From: Actinomycetota bacterium
GTDB lineage: Bacteria > Actinomycetota > Humimicrobiia > Humimicrobiales > Humimicrobiaceae
Length of the DNA stretch: 6,110 nt
Assembly: GCA_016927635.1 (NCBI GenBank)
Contig: JAFGMJ010000246.1
Span: 1 to 6,110, forward strand
Reading direction: 5' to 3'
A model generated the notes under the pieces. It searched no databases, was not told the DNA's origin, and was given only the letters and a program-made list of their open reading frames with translations. Made by a program: the position numbers and the translations under genes. Positions 1 to 6,110 of this stretch are shown here, piece by piece (position 1 is the stretch's first letter; each line of letters begins with the position of its first letter).

Positions 1-9
1 AAATTACCG

Positions 10-15
10 AAAGGA
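10..15 (+). promoter_or_regulatory. Ribosome-binding site of the acyltransferase gene
   Basis: AAAGGA followed by a 7-nt spacer (TATATAA) before the ATG at 23-25. It is a good Shine-Dalgarno match and fixes the start. The promoter of this gene is not inside the window. Confidence 0.75.
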
Positions 16-22
16 TATATAA

Positions 23-787
23 ATGGCAGAAACAAAAGAGAAAAAATACGAACTTATACAGAACACCCTGGATAAAAAGAAAAAATCAAAGTTTTCAGCT
101 TACTCCGATCTCATAGTGGGCAAACCCGGATTATTCTCAATGCTGAAATATGAAATAATAACTGCTATGTTTGCAGAATGGCCTGGCGCTGTCGGCATAT
201 TCTTAAGAAGTATATTCTACAGGTTCATATTTAAAAAAGTGGGCAAGGGCTTAATGATTGCAAAATCAGTCACGCTAAGGCACCCGCATAAAATATCGCT
301 GGGAAACAATGTCATAATAGATGAGAATGTCATGCTTGATGCAAAAGGCGTGGACAATAATGGCATTGATATAGGCGATGGCGTGTTTCTTGGAAGAAAT
401 ACAATAATTTCCTGCAAAAACGGTGATGTTATCCTGCATCCTAAAGTAAATCTCGGTTTTAATTCATACATAGTTTCATTAAATCGTGTGGAAGTTGGCC
501 AGAACACGCTCTTTGCCGCATACACCTATGTAATAGGCGGCGGCCATATATCCGATGAAATCTACATACCTTTAAGAGACCAGGACACCCATGGCCTTGG
601 AATAAAAATAGGCAGGGACTCATGGCTCGGAGCTAAAAGCATGATTATGGACGGCTGCAATGTCGGAGATTACTGCATAATAGGCGCGGGGGCAATTGTA
701 ACCAAAGATATACCTGACTACTCCATAGCTGTCGGCACGCCTGCAAGAGTTGTAAAGGACAGAAGGGCGCAGCATCAGGCAACTTAA
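23..787 (+). CDS. Hexapeptide-repeat (LbH) O-acyltransferase, WbbJ/CysE-like
   Basis: 254 residues. From about residue 90 to 245 the protein follows the hexapeptide pattern of left-handed beta-helix acyltransferases: repeated [IVL]-G-x-x-[TSV]-x-[IV] turns such as IGDGVFLG, IGRDSWLGAKSMI, VGDYCIIGAGAIV, closing with the usual VGTPARVV at 237-244. His175 in GGGH (172-175) is placed like the catalytic His of this superfamily; His190 is a second candidate. Residues 1-35 are Lys-rich and polar. Residues 40-72 are hydrophobic to amphipathic and may associate with the membrane. Known for the family: transfer of acetyl or another acyl group from acyl-CoA to sugar hydroxyls or amines, often in polysaccharide clusters. 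The exact acceptor cannot be read from sequence. The ATG is chosen because AAAGGA lies 7 nt upstream. It is the only plus-strand gene and converges on the SGNH hydrolase gene. Family confident, substrate unknown. Confidence 0.93.
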   Translation: MAETKEKKYELIQNTLDKKKKSKFSAYSDLIVGKPGLFSMLKYEIITAMFAEWPGAVGIFLRSIFYRFIFKKVGKGLMIAKSVTLRHPHKISLGNNVIIDENVMLDAKGVDNNGIDIGDGVFLGRNTIISCKNGDVILHPKVNLGFNSYIVSLNRVEVGQNTLFAAYTYVIGGGHISDEIYIPLRDQDTHGLGIKIGRDSWLGAKSMIMDGCNVGDYCIIGAGAIVTKDIPDYSIAVGTPARVVKDRRAQHQAT

Positions 788-792
788 AAAAA

Positions 793-2889
793 CTACCTTC
801 TTGCACCGTCTGCATCCAGGTAATTTCTCATTGTATTAAATACAAGGCTTGCAACCAGGTTTGCACCCTCTGAGGTCAGGTGCAGGCCGTCTGAAATATA
901 TTTGCCTGGATTGCCTGCAATCGGCGTATAAATATCCACATAAGGCACTCCTGCGCTCGCGCACAGATCTCTAAGAGCATCATTGTATGCTTTATAGTCT
1001 CTCTTTGATACCCAGATATCTGTATTTATCCACCCTATGGAATGCACTATTACAGTGGCGCCCATTCCCTTGCCTTTATTTATAAGGCCGGTCATGCCGT
1101 TTATAAAGGAGCGCACACTTGTTCCCACATCATTTGAGCCGTAACCAAACACTATTATCTGGGGTCCGTTGGGTGCAACTGTAACATCAAATTTATGATA
1201 ACCCTGATGGGACATCTGGCCGGGTACGGCAACTGCAACTGTGTTGTATTCAGCCCTGGGGTAAGTGTTTTCAAGCATAGCGTCAAGTCTTGTGTGCCAG
1301 TTAGTGTATGCAAGCAGCGAATCTCCCATGCACACTATTGTATGGTAAATATATTTTCTCACTCCCACAGTCTTTTTACCAAGTTCAACAAATTGCTCGT
1401 CCCCTTCTATTGTAAATTCAGAATTTATAGCCCCTCCACCTGTCAATGACTGGCTTATTGCCACTGAGAACTCAAATACTCTTTCCTCATCGATTTCAAG
1501 ATTGTCTATTGTCCACACGGCAGCGTTTTTGCCGCTGTCATATTCAAAACCTTCAGCAGTACTCACTGAATCAGAAAGAAATGTAGTGTTTGCAGGAACA
1601 GGGCATATGAGTTTGAAATTTTTGCCCGGCCTCATGCCGGTATTCTTTACAGTCACATAATATCTTAAAATGTCTCCTGCCCATACACTTCCCCCGCTTG
1701 TATCAGCAACTGTGTAGGAGGAATCAGAAAAGTTTGGGTATCCCACTACAGTGCCCTCAAACACTTGCTCTGTTACAGTGCTGCCACTATATACAAGAGA
1801 AGATGTGACCTTAAACGTCTCAAGATGTTCAAAACCGGTACCAAGTCTTGCCATGAAGCTGACTTTCTTTGAGCTGCCTACCGGAAGCTGGCGTATTTTC
1901 CAGGTCAATATATTTTTTTCCCTGTCAAATGCGGCTGGAAATACAACTGAAGTTTCAAAAAGCTGAAATTTATCAGGAAGTGCCGTTATAACATCTATAT
2001 CCTTTGCATGCATATTTCCGGTGTTTTTTACTGAAAGGTCTATCTGCACAACATCCTTTATATTGAATTCCCCCAGGTTTAAATCAGTCATCAAAAAACC
2101 AAAATCATCCAGCACAGGGCTGCTGCTTACATTGTGCTGCAAAGTTTTATCTATTTCAAAACCGAGGCCGGCTTCATCCCTGACATCATAATTGAGAAAT
2201 ACTTTTGATGTCTGTATTATTGTCCCGTCATCAAGGGGGCTTTCGACCTGTACTGTAAAGCTGGCTTTTTGTGCAGTGTCTTTAGGTATGCTGGCAATAT
2301 TGAAAGTTATCTTTTTATTGTCAATGTCAAAAACAGCCTCCGGGCTTGAAGATATAAGGCTGCAATATTCGGGTAGCGAAGTTGTGATTGCCATATTTTC
2401 AACAGTTGTATTTCCGGTGTTTTTAAGATTGACAGTGTATGTTATTTTATCTCCCGGTTCAACCATGCCGGTTTTGTCCGATACTATATCCTGGTACTGC
2501 TCTTCTGAAAAATTGGGCTTTAAGTAATAATAAAAATAAAAATAGTAGCCGAGCGCTGCTCCGGCCAGCAGTATAAACAAAACAACAGGAATTGTTATCC
2601 ATAAGATTTTTTTCTTTGAGCTTGCAGGCTTAGTCGTATCAGCCTCCTCTGTCTTGACTTTTTTATTTAAAGGTTTGTTTTTGTTAATTGCTTTTTTTGC
2701 AGCAGCTTTTTTTGCAGCAGCTTTTTTTGCAGCAGGGGTTTTTTTAGCTCCGCCTTTTTTTGTCCTGTTTTGCGGGTTTGCCGGCTTTTTTAATCGCCTT
2801 TTTAAAGATCTGCCAAAATTATATATGCCGTCTCTTATGGCCGCAAATCTCTTCTTTAATATTTCTTTTACCCGTTTTATTTTATCCAT
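793..2889 (-). CDS. Membrane-anchored SGNH hydrolase with DUF11-like repeats and Lys/Ala-rich tail
   Basis: 698 residues, an unusual architecture. Residues 1-93 are strongly basic; 44-79 hold 15 Lys and no acidic residue, in an (A)AAKK pattern. One membrane span follows (about 94-118), then an aromatic stretch (GYYFYFYYY, 114-122). Three related beta domains come next (about 126-233, 259-380, 384-505), each with the DUF11-type signature: GDKITYTVNLKNTGN at 146, KDVVQIDLSVKNTGN at 278, GDILRYYVTVKNTGM at 405. The end (about 515-698) is an SGNH/GDSL hydrolase: GDS with nucleophile Ser524, block II Gly557, GSND with Asn586, and DGLH with Asp667 and His670, so the catalytic set is complete. Positive-inside topology puts the tail in the cytoplasm and the hydrolase outside on a stalk. 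Family knowledge suggests an esterase, for example deacetylation of surface glycan; substrate unknown. It starts 17 bp after the rmlD stop with only a weak Shine-Dalgarno (AGAGAT), so it is probably co-transcribed. Confidence 0.9.
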   Translation of the reverse strand: MDKIKRVKEILKKRFAAIRDGIYNFGRSLKRRLKKPANPQNRTKKGGAKKTPAAKKAAAKKAAAKKAINKNKPLNKKVKTEEADTTKPASSKKKILWITIPVVLFILLAGAALGYYFYFYYYLKPNFSEEQYQDIVSDKTGMVEPGDKITYTVNLKNTGNTTVENMAITTSLPEYCSLISSSPEAVFDIDNKKITFNIASIPKDTAQKASFTVQVESPLDDGTIIQTSKVFLNYDVRDEAGLGFEIDKTLQHNVSSSPVLDDFGFLMTDLNLGEFNIKDVVQIDLSVKNTGNMHAKDIDVITALPDKFQLFETSVVFPAAFDREKNILTWKIRQLPVGSSKKVSFMARLGTGFEHLETFKVTSSLVYSGSTVTEQVFEGTVVGYPNFSDSSYTVADTSGGSVWAGDILRYYVTVKNTGMRPGKNFKLICPVPANTTFLSDSVSTAEGFEYDSGKNAAVWTIDNLEIDEERVFEFSVAISQSLTGGGAINSEFTIEGDEQFVELGKKTVGVRKYIYHTIVCMGDSLLAYTNWHTRLDAMLENTYPRAEYNTVAVAVPGQMSHQGYHKFDVTVAPNGPQIIVFGYGSNDVGTSVRSFINGMTGLINKGKGMGATVIVHSIGWINTDIWVSKRDYKAYNDALRDLCASAGVPYVDIYTPIAGNPGKYISDGLHLTSEGANLVASLVFNTMRNYLDADGARR
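2691..2735 (-). repeat. Three perfect 15-bp tandem repeats coding for Ala-Ala-Ala-Lys-Lys
   Basis: Three identical units CTTTTTTTGCAGCAG on the plus strand (2691-2705, 2706-2720, 2721-2735). Read on the coding strand each gives CTGCTGCAAAAAAAG, in frame as Ala-Ala-Lys-Lys-Ala repeats of the SGNH protein (residues about 52-67). Each unit contains an A7 run on the coding strand. Two more A7 runs (2739-2745 and 2755-2761) lie just upstream in the same gene, giving five within about 70 bp. The unit length is a multiple of three, so gain or loss of units keeps frame, whereas a single-base slip in an A7 run does not. Confidence 0.93.
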
Positions 2890-2906
2890 AGTTATATCTC
2901 TGTCTA

Positions 2907-3782
2907 TTATATGGAAATCAACGCATCCCTTTCCGTAATATAATCTTTTAAAGCATCCCTCCAGTGCCTCATTTCCTCAAGACCTGCAAAGCGCAGGTTT
3001 TTATTGTCAAGCACAGAGTAATAAGGCCTTTTTGCAGCTGAGCCGAAGCTTGTGCTGTCTGTTGGCTCCAGTTTTGGCTTCAGGCCGGAAATTTTAAATA
3101 TCTCCTTTGCAAATTCATACCAGGTGCAGCTTCCTGTATTGGTCATGTGATAAAGGCCGTATCTGCCTGTCTGTATCAGCTCATACAATTTTTTGGCTAC
3201 ATCTGAGGAGCTTGTTGGTGTCAGCGTCTGGTCGTTTACCACCTTTATTTCTTTGCCATCTTTTGCCATATCAAGCATAAGCTCTACAAAATTATATCCT
3301 TTGTCCATGCTTCCCGCATGGCCGTAAAGACCAGATACCCTTACAATATAATGTTTTTTGAGCATATAGCTTACAACATATTCTCCCGCCAGTTTTGATA
3401 TGCCGTATGCGCTCACAGGTGCGGGCCGGTCTTCTTCAACAAAAGGCTTTAACTGTTCGTATCCACCAAAAACATAATCAGTGCTGAAATGCATCATTGC
3501 CGCGCCGCACAAAATACATGCCAGGGCAACATTTTTTACTCCTGCGGCATTTACCTCAAAGGCTCTGTTTATTTCCTGCTCGCATCTGTCCACCTGGTTA
3601 AAGGCTGCAGTATTTATTACCAGTGCCGGCTGTATCTTGGAAATGGCATTGCTGCAGCTTTCGGCGCTGCATACTTCAATATCCTTAATCGTAAGGCCGT
3701 AAATATCTGCTTTCCGGCTTTTAAAATAACTGTAAATATCTGTGCCAAGCTGCCCGTCTGAACCGATAAGCGCAATTTTCAA
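2907..3782 (-). CDS. rmlD: RmlD-type dTDP-4-dehydrorhamnose reductase
   Basis: 291 residues, the usual length for RmlD. This NAD(P)H-dependent short-chain reductase performs the last step of dTDP-L-rhamnose synthesis in the cytoplasm. Visible marks are the N-terminal dinucleotide-binding loop GSDGQLG (7-13), NTAAFNQVDRCE (57-68, matching the family NxAAxTxVDxAE), STDYVF (100-105), the catalytic YGISK with Tyr126 and Lys130, KRPYYSVLD (251-259, the family RPxxSxLD), and WRDAL near the end (274-278). The start is TTG: no ATG occurs early enough to keep the Rossmann loop, and a strong AAAGAGGT lies 5 nt upstream. No rmlA, rmlB or rmlC is in the window, so the other steps must be encoded elsewhere. 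Related sugar-nucleotide reductases share this fold, so rhamnose specificity is likely but not proven. It is followed after 17 bp by the SGNH hydrolase gene. Confidence 0.92.
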   Translation of the reverse strand: MKIALIGSDGQLGTDIYSYFKSRKADIYGLTIKDIEVCSAESCSNAISKIQPALVINTAAFNQVDRCEQEINRAFEVNAAGVKNVALACILCGAAMMHFSTDYVFGGYEQLKPFVEEDRPAPVSAYGISKLAGEYVVSYMLKKHYIVRVSGLYGHAGSMDKGYNFVELMLDMAKDGKEIKVVNDQTLTPTSSSDVAKKLYELIQTGRYGLYHMTNTGSCTWYEFAKEIFKISGLKPKLEPTDSTSFGSAAKRPYYSVLDNKNLRFAGLEEMRHWRDALKDYITERDALISI

Positions 3783-3942
3783 TTAGACCTCTTTACTTTC
3801 TGATAATATCAATTTGTTATTATAAACAGTATTTTTAATTTTTTTAAATAAAAACCTTAAATAATAAATACATTGCAAAAAAACAGGCGCACATATAAAA
3901 AATCAATCTCATTGTATTCTTAAACGATTTGTTTATGATGCG
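3783..3942 (-). promoter_or_regulatory. AT-rich intergenic region with candidate rmlD promoter
   Basis: 160 bp without a gene between the lipoprotein stop and the rmlD start. On the minus strand there is an exact TATAAT at 3824-3819, with TTAAAA (4 of 6 to TTGACA) 17 nt upstream at 3847-3842. This would start transcription near 3812 and leave a leader of about 30 nt. An 11-bp palindrome TGATAATATCA (3801-3811) lies at the predicted start point and could be an operator. The region is so AT-rich that chance matches are likely. I see no convincing rho-independent terminator here for the upstream gene pair, so readthrough from 4686-6041 remains possible. Confidence 0.4.
3787..3794 (-). promoter_or_regulatory. 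Strong ribosome-binding site fixing the TTG start of rmlD
   Basis: On the minus strand AAAGAGGT is followed by CTAA and the TTG start (3782-3780). The GAGG core at good spacing supports the non-ATG start. Confidence 0.75.
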
Positions 3943-4674
3943 TTACCTGTTTTTAAGCAATATGAACACAACAACTTCCGCTGCTGCAAGTATTCCGTAA
4001 CATAAAAACAGATACCAGTTGTACTTCCTGTTCTTTCTAAAAAGCGTTATCCTTATAATTTCAATAATAACAACGCCTATTAAAAATAAGTAAAAAAGGG
4101 TAAAGGCCATGTCACCTGCAAGCTTTGATATAAAACCGGACACGGGATGCCTTTCGTAAAAAGGCATTTTTTTTACTTTTTCAAAATAATCCTTTTCCAG
4201 CTTAAAGACCGTATCATCGGGGCTGACCAAAAACCCTCCTGCATTTATTCTTGACAGGTCATAACCGTCATTTATCTTAAGGTCAAATTCTACATAACTG
4301 TGCCCTTTCAGGGAAATCACTATTTCATCAGAAAAATCATTTGCTGAAAGCGCTGCATCAAAATCTATATTGCTTTTTTCGCTGCCTATATCAAATCTGT
4401 CATCTTCTTCAAAGCCTATAAGTTCATATTCTGAAATAATGCCGTCAGTTGCAATGCTTCCCTTAAATGAATTATCCTTTTTATCGGCGCTCCAGGCAAT
4501 ATGTATGTCAGAATTTTTATCCTCCCATATGAAATATCCGTAGCTTGCGCCGGAAACAAAAAAAGAACTGCTGCAGCCGGAAAGCATAACTGTAAAAATA
4601 ACTGCTGAAATAATAAGTACTGCGCCAGCCATCGCCATTTTTAAATATTTGGTTTTTGCAGGATTTTTCCGCAT
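3943..4674 (-). CDS. Predicted lipoprotein with two C-terminal membrane spans, unknown function
   Basis: 243 residues from the start chosen here. I do not recognise a family. Residues 1-34 form a lipoprotein signal peptide: basic N-region (RK, K, K, K), a hydrophobic core, and the lipobox LSGC with Cys34, followed by SSS. Residues about 35-185 are a polar, probably beta-rich ectodomain rich in Asp and Ser. Two membrane spans follow (about 189-210 and 219-240), joined by the basic loop RKNRKY, which fits a cytoplasmic loop and an outward C-terminus. Start choice: this ATG has TGAGGT 8 nt upstream. An in-frame ATG five codons earlier (4687-4689) overlaps the previous stop as ATGA but has no Shine-Dalgarno. 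The gene is tightly linked to the GT-C glycosyltransferase gene, suggesting translational coupling and a shared role in glycan assembly or export. That role is inference only. Confidence 0.82.
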   Translation of the reverse strand: MRKNPAKTKYLKMAMAGAVLIISAVIFTVMLSGCSSSFFVSGASYGYFIWEDKNSDIHIAWSADKKDNSFKGSIATDGIISEYELIGFEEDDRFDIGSEKSNIDFDAALSANDFSDEIVISLKGHSYVEFDLKINDGYDLSRINAGGFLVSPDDTVFKLEKDYFEKVKKMPFYERHPVSGFISKLAGDMAFTLFYLFLIGVVIIEIIRITLFRKNRKYNWYLFLCYGILAAAEVVVFILLKNR

Positions 4675-4682
4675 ATAATTAA

Positions 4683-4688
4683 ACCTCA
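4683..4688 (-). promoter_or_regulatory. Ribosome-binding site overlapping the upstream stop codon
   Basis: TGAGGT on the minus strand. Its TGA (4688-4686) is the stop of the glycosyltransferase gene and its GAGGT is the Shine-Dalgarno for the ATG at 4674-4672, with an 8-nt spacer. It decides between two possible starts and implies that terminating ribosomes feed the downstream gene. Confidence 0.6.
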
Positions 4689-6041
4689 TTGACTGTTTTT
4701 CTGTTTTTGTTTTTCATCAATATATGCTGCAGCCTGGCCTGCAGAATTTAAAGGTTTGGCATTTGCACTGTCTTTGTAAATCAGGTAAATCATCCAGAGC
4801 GAAACAGCAGTGAAGACGCTTCTGAAAATATTGACAAATTTTGCTGAATCATAGACCCTCTCAATTAATGGGATCGGCCCAAGGCTGTAAAGTGCAAATC
4901 TTATATCTACAGGTGCAATTAAGAATTTTGTTACAAGGTCCCCCCAGTATATAAGTATAAACATAAGCAGCACTGTCTGGACAAGGTGATAATAATAAAG
5001 GGAATTTTTCCTTGCAAATATAATCACCAGGAAAGGTATTGACCATAAAAGGTATTGCGGATGAAAGTAGCTTGTTGCAACATATAAAATATAGGTCATT
5101 GCACAATAATTCAAAAACACAGTAAAGGACTTTTCCCTGCGGTGCATAAATGAAAAAAGCAATAGCGCATATGCGACAATAAAAAGATATATTCTGTCAT
5201 GTATTATAAGGTCAAGTTTTGCAGACAGTATATAGTCAAAGTGCTGGGCGTTTAAAAGCGTAAATATAACGCTTCTGCCAAAATAAAGATACGAGAAAAC
5301 TTCTATTGCTAAAAGCCCGGCTATGCCAATTGAAAAAAGTATTACATAATCCCGCCTTTTTTTTGCAAGAAACACTATCGCAAAAGGAAGAATCATAATA
5401 GGGAAAAACCTTATGGCAATGCCGGCAGCAAGCAGTATTATAGCCCAGTATTTTTTCCCGTATTTTGCCAGAAGAAGCGCTGCTATTGTAACGGTGATTG
5501 CAATGATATCGTGTCTCGCAAACACATAAAGAACAAAAATGACAAGCGGGTTCAAAACCCAGTATTTAAAAACTTTGAGCCTCATTTGAGGATCCCTGTC
5601 ATAAACAAGCCTGATTATCATAAACATGCAAACAATATCAAGGGCAAGGTATGGCAGCTTAAAAAGCGTGAGCACCCTGTATACCTGGTCCATGCTGTTA
5701 AATTCTATCCAGGAAACCCACGTGTCCTGGTTAAGAAGTATTGACGATACCTTATCCAGAGCAGGTATTAACGGCTTTATAATGAAAAGATTCAAGCTGT
5801 GAATTACATGAGTAATAATCTGTTCAAAGTTTACCCGGAAGTTTCCTGCAAAAACTGTCTCGGCTGCACGCTGGTAAGTTGAAAGAATATCCCTCTGGAA
5901 AAAGAAAGGCAAAAAAAGCAGCCTTATCAAAATGCCTGTAAGGAAATATTTATACAACCTGACAGATAAAACCCTGTCTTCAAATATTTCCTTTGTGCAG
6001 ATAAAACTGCCGATTTTTTTTAAAAATTCCTTAAATCTCAT
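4686..6041 (-). CDS. Multi-pass membrane glycosyltransferase, GT-C fold (DUF2029/GT87-like)
   Basis: 451 residues from the ATG chosen here, with about 10-12 membrane spans. Features typical of GT-C enzymes that use polyprenyl-phosphate sugars: a first span (about 33-48) ending in FFFQRD, placing Asp51 at the start of a long extracytoplasmic loop (about 49-130) where these enzymes carry the catalytic acid; ARHDIIAITV with His177-Asp178 entering a span; the following IRFFPIMILP segment (about 210-219), matching the family K/R-x-x-P pattern; and HPQYLLW (327-333) before a late span, a motif often seen in bacterial and archaeal members. The C-terminal 25 residues are polar and probably cytoplasmic. 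Sugar donor and acceptor cannot be deduced. Start: a TTG at 6077 would add 12 residues, but those codons are almost pure A/T and neither start has a Shine-Dalgarno, so the ATG at 6041 is preferred weakly. It is linked to the downstream lipoprotein gene. Confidence 0.85.
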   Translation of the reverse strand: MRFKEFLKKIGSFICTKEIFEDRVLSVRLYKYFLTGILIRLLFLPFFFQRDILSTYQRAAETVFAGNFRVNFEQIITHVIHSLNLFIIKPLIPALDKVSSILLNQDTWVSWIEFNSMDQVYRVLTLFKLPYLALDIVCMFMIIRLVYDRDPQMRLKVFKYWVLNPLVIFVLYVFARHDIIAITVTIAALLLAKYGKKYWAIILLAAGIAIRFFPIMILPFAIVFLAKKRRDYVILFSIGIAGLLAIEVFSYLYFGRSVIFTLLNAQHFDYILSAKLDLIIHDRIYLFIVAYALLLFSFMHRREKSFTVFLNYCAMTYILYVATSYFHPQYLLWSIPFLVIIFARKNSLYYYHLVQTVLLMFILIYWGDLVTKFLIAPVDIRFALYSLGPIPLIERVYDSAKFVNIFRSVFTAVSLWMIYLIYKDSANAKPLNSAGQAAAYIDEKQKQKNSQ

Positions 6042-6110
6042 TATTTTATAAAATTTTTTTAACCATAATATTAACAAATTGTAAAAAATATTTTAATTTA
6101 ATTTTAAAAA
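6042..6110 (-). promoter_or_regulatory. Extremely AT-rich upstream region, probable promoter of the glycosyltransferase gene
   Basis: Only 4 of these 69 bases are G or C. On the minus strand TATTAT (6070-6065, 5 of 6 to TATAAT) and TTTACA (6085-6080, 5 of 6 to TTGACA) occur but are not at proper spacing to each other. If TATTAT is the -10, transcription would begin near 6058, which would exclude the TTG at 6077. The A/T runs beyond it could act as an UP-type element. The window ends here, so no full promoter can be assigned. Confidence 0.3.

Noticed and set aside
862..884. Stem TGCACC / GGTGCA with an 11-nt loop as a terminator for the convergent genes
   Set aside because: It lies inside the SGNH active-site coding region, has a long loop and no T-tract on either strand; likely chance.
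2691..2735. CRISPR or protein-binding iteron array
   Set aside because: The units are adjacent with no spacers, in coding frame, and give a simple low-complexity peptide.
2654..2938. Plus-strand open frame rich in Phe and Ala opposite the Lys-rich tail
   Set aside because: It is the mirror of the AAAKK repeat and spans the gap between two real minus-strand genes; no ribosome site and no sensible domain.
3921..3935. Inverted repeat TAAAC / GTTTA after the lipoprotein gene as a terminator
   Set aside because: A 5-bp AT-rich stem with no following U-run on the minus strand; too weak.
4861..5106. Second minus-strand open frame inside the glycosyltransferase gene
   Set aside because: It lies in another frame of a gene with clear membrane spans and family motifs; no ribosome site or family likeness.
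6046..6066. Six-codon leader reading frame (Met-Val-Lys-Lys-Ile-Leu) ahead of the glycosyltransferase ATG
   Set aside because: No ribosome-binding site and located in almost pure A/T sequence, where short frames arise by chance; it also overlaps the possible TTG-started form.

Overview
The window reads as a chromosomal segment of an AT-rich bacterium with Shine-Dalgarno-led genes. It carries part of a cell-surface glycan locus. The bacterial assignment rests on clear Shine-Dalgarno sequences (AAAGGA, AAAGAGGT, TGAGGT), a TTG start, and a lipobox signal peptide (LSGC). The phylum cannot be settled from the sequence. Frequent ATA, AGA and AGG codons together with mixed third positions suggest an uncultivated low-to-mid GC lineage, but that is only an impression. 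I see no RNA gene, CRISPR array, insertion sequence, integrase or attachment site.

Layout: one gene lies on the plus strand, a left-handed beta-helix (hexapeptide) O-acyltransferase at 23-787. It converges, with a 5-bp gap, on four minus-strand genes. In their direction of transcription (right to left) these are: a multi-pass GT-C-type glycosyltransferase (4686-6041, or 6077 if the TTG start is used); a small predicted lipoprotein with two C-terminal membrane spans, whose ribosome-binding site sits on the glycosyltransferase stop codon (3943-4674); a 160-bp AT-rich gap with a promoter-like sequence; an RmlD-type dTDP-4-dehydrorhamnose reductase starting at TTG (2907-3782); and, 17 bp further on, a large membrane-anchored protein made of a lysine/alanine-rich cytoplasmic tail, one membrane span, three DUF11-like beta domains and a C-terminal SGNH hydrolase (793-2889).

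Inferred joint role: RmlD would supply dTDP-L-rhamnose. The GT-C enzyme would transfer a sugar from a polyprenyl-phosphate carrier on the outer face of the membrane, perhaps with the coupled lipoprotein as partner. The acyltransferase could add acetyl or another acyl group to a glycan. The surface-exposed SGNH domain could remove such groups, making a possible add/remove pair encoded tail to tail. The most unusual item is the SGNH protein. Its cytoplasmic tail resembles histone H1 or AlgP low-complexity tails and is encoded by a perfect 3 x 15-bp tandem repeat within a 70-bp stretch holding five A7 tracts, a possible site of slippage or length variation.
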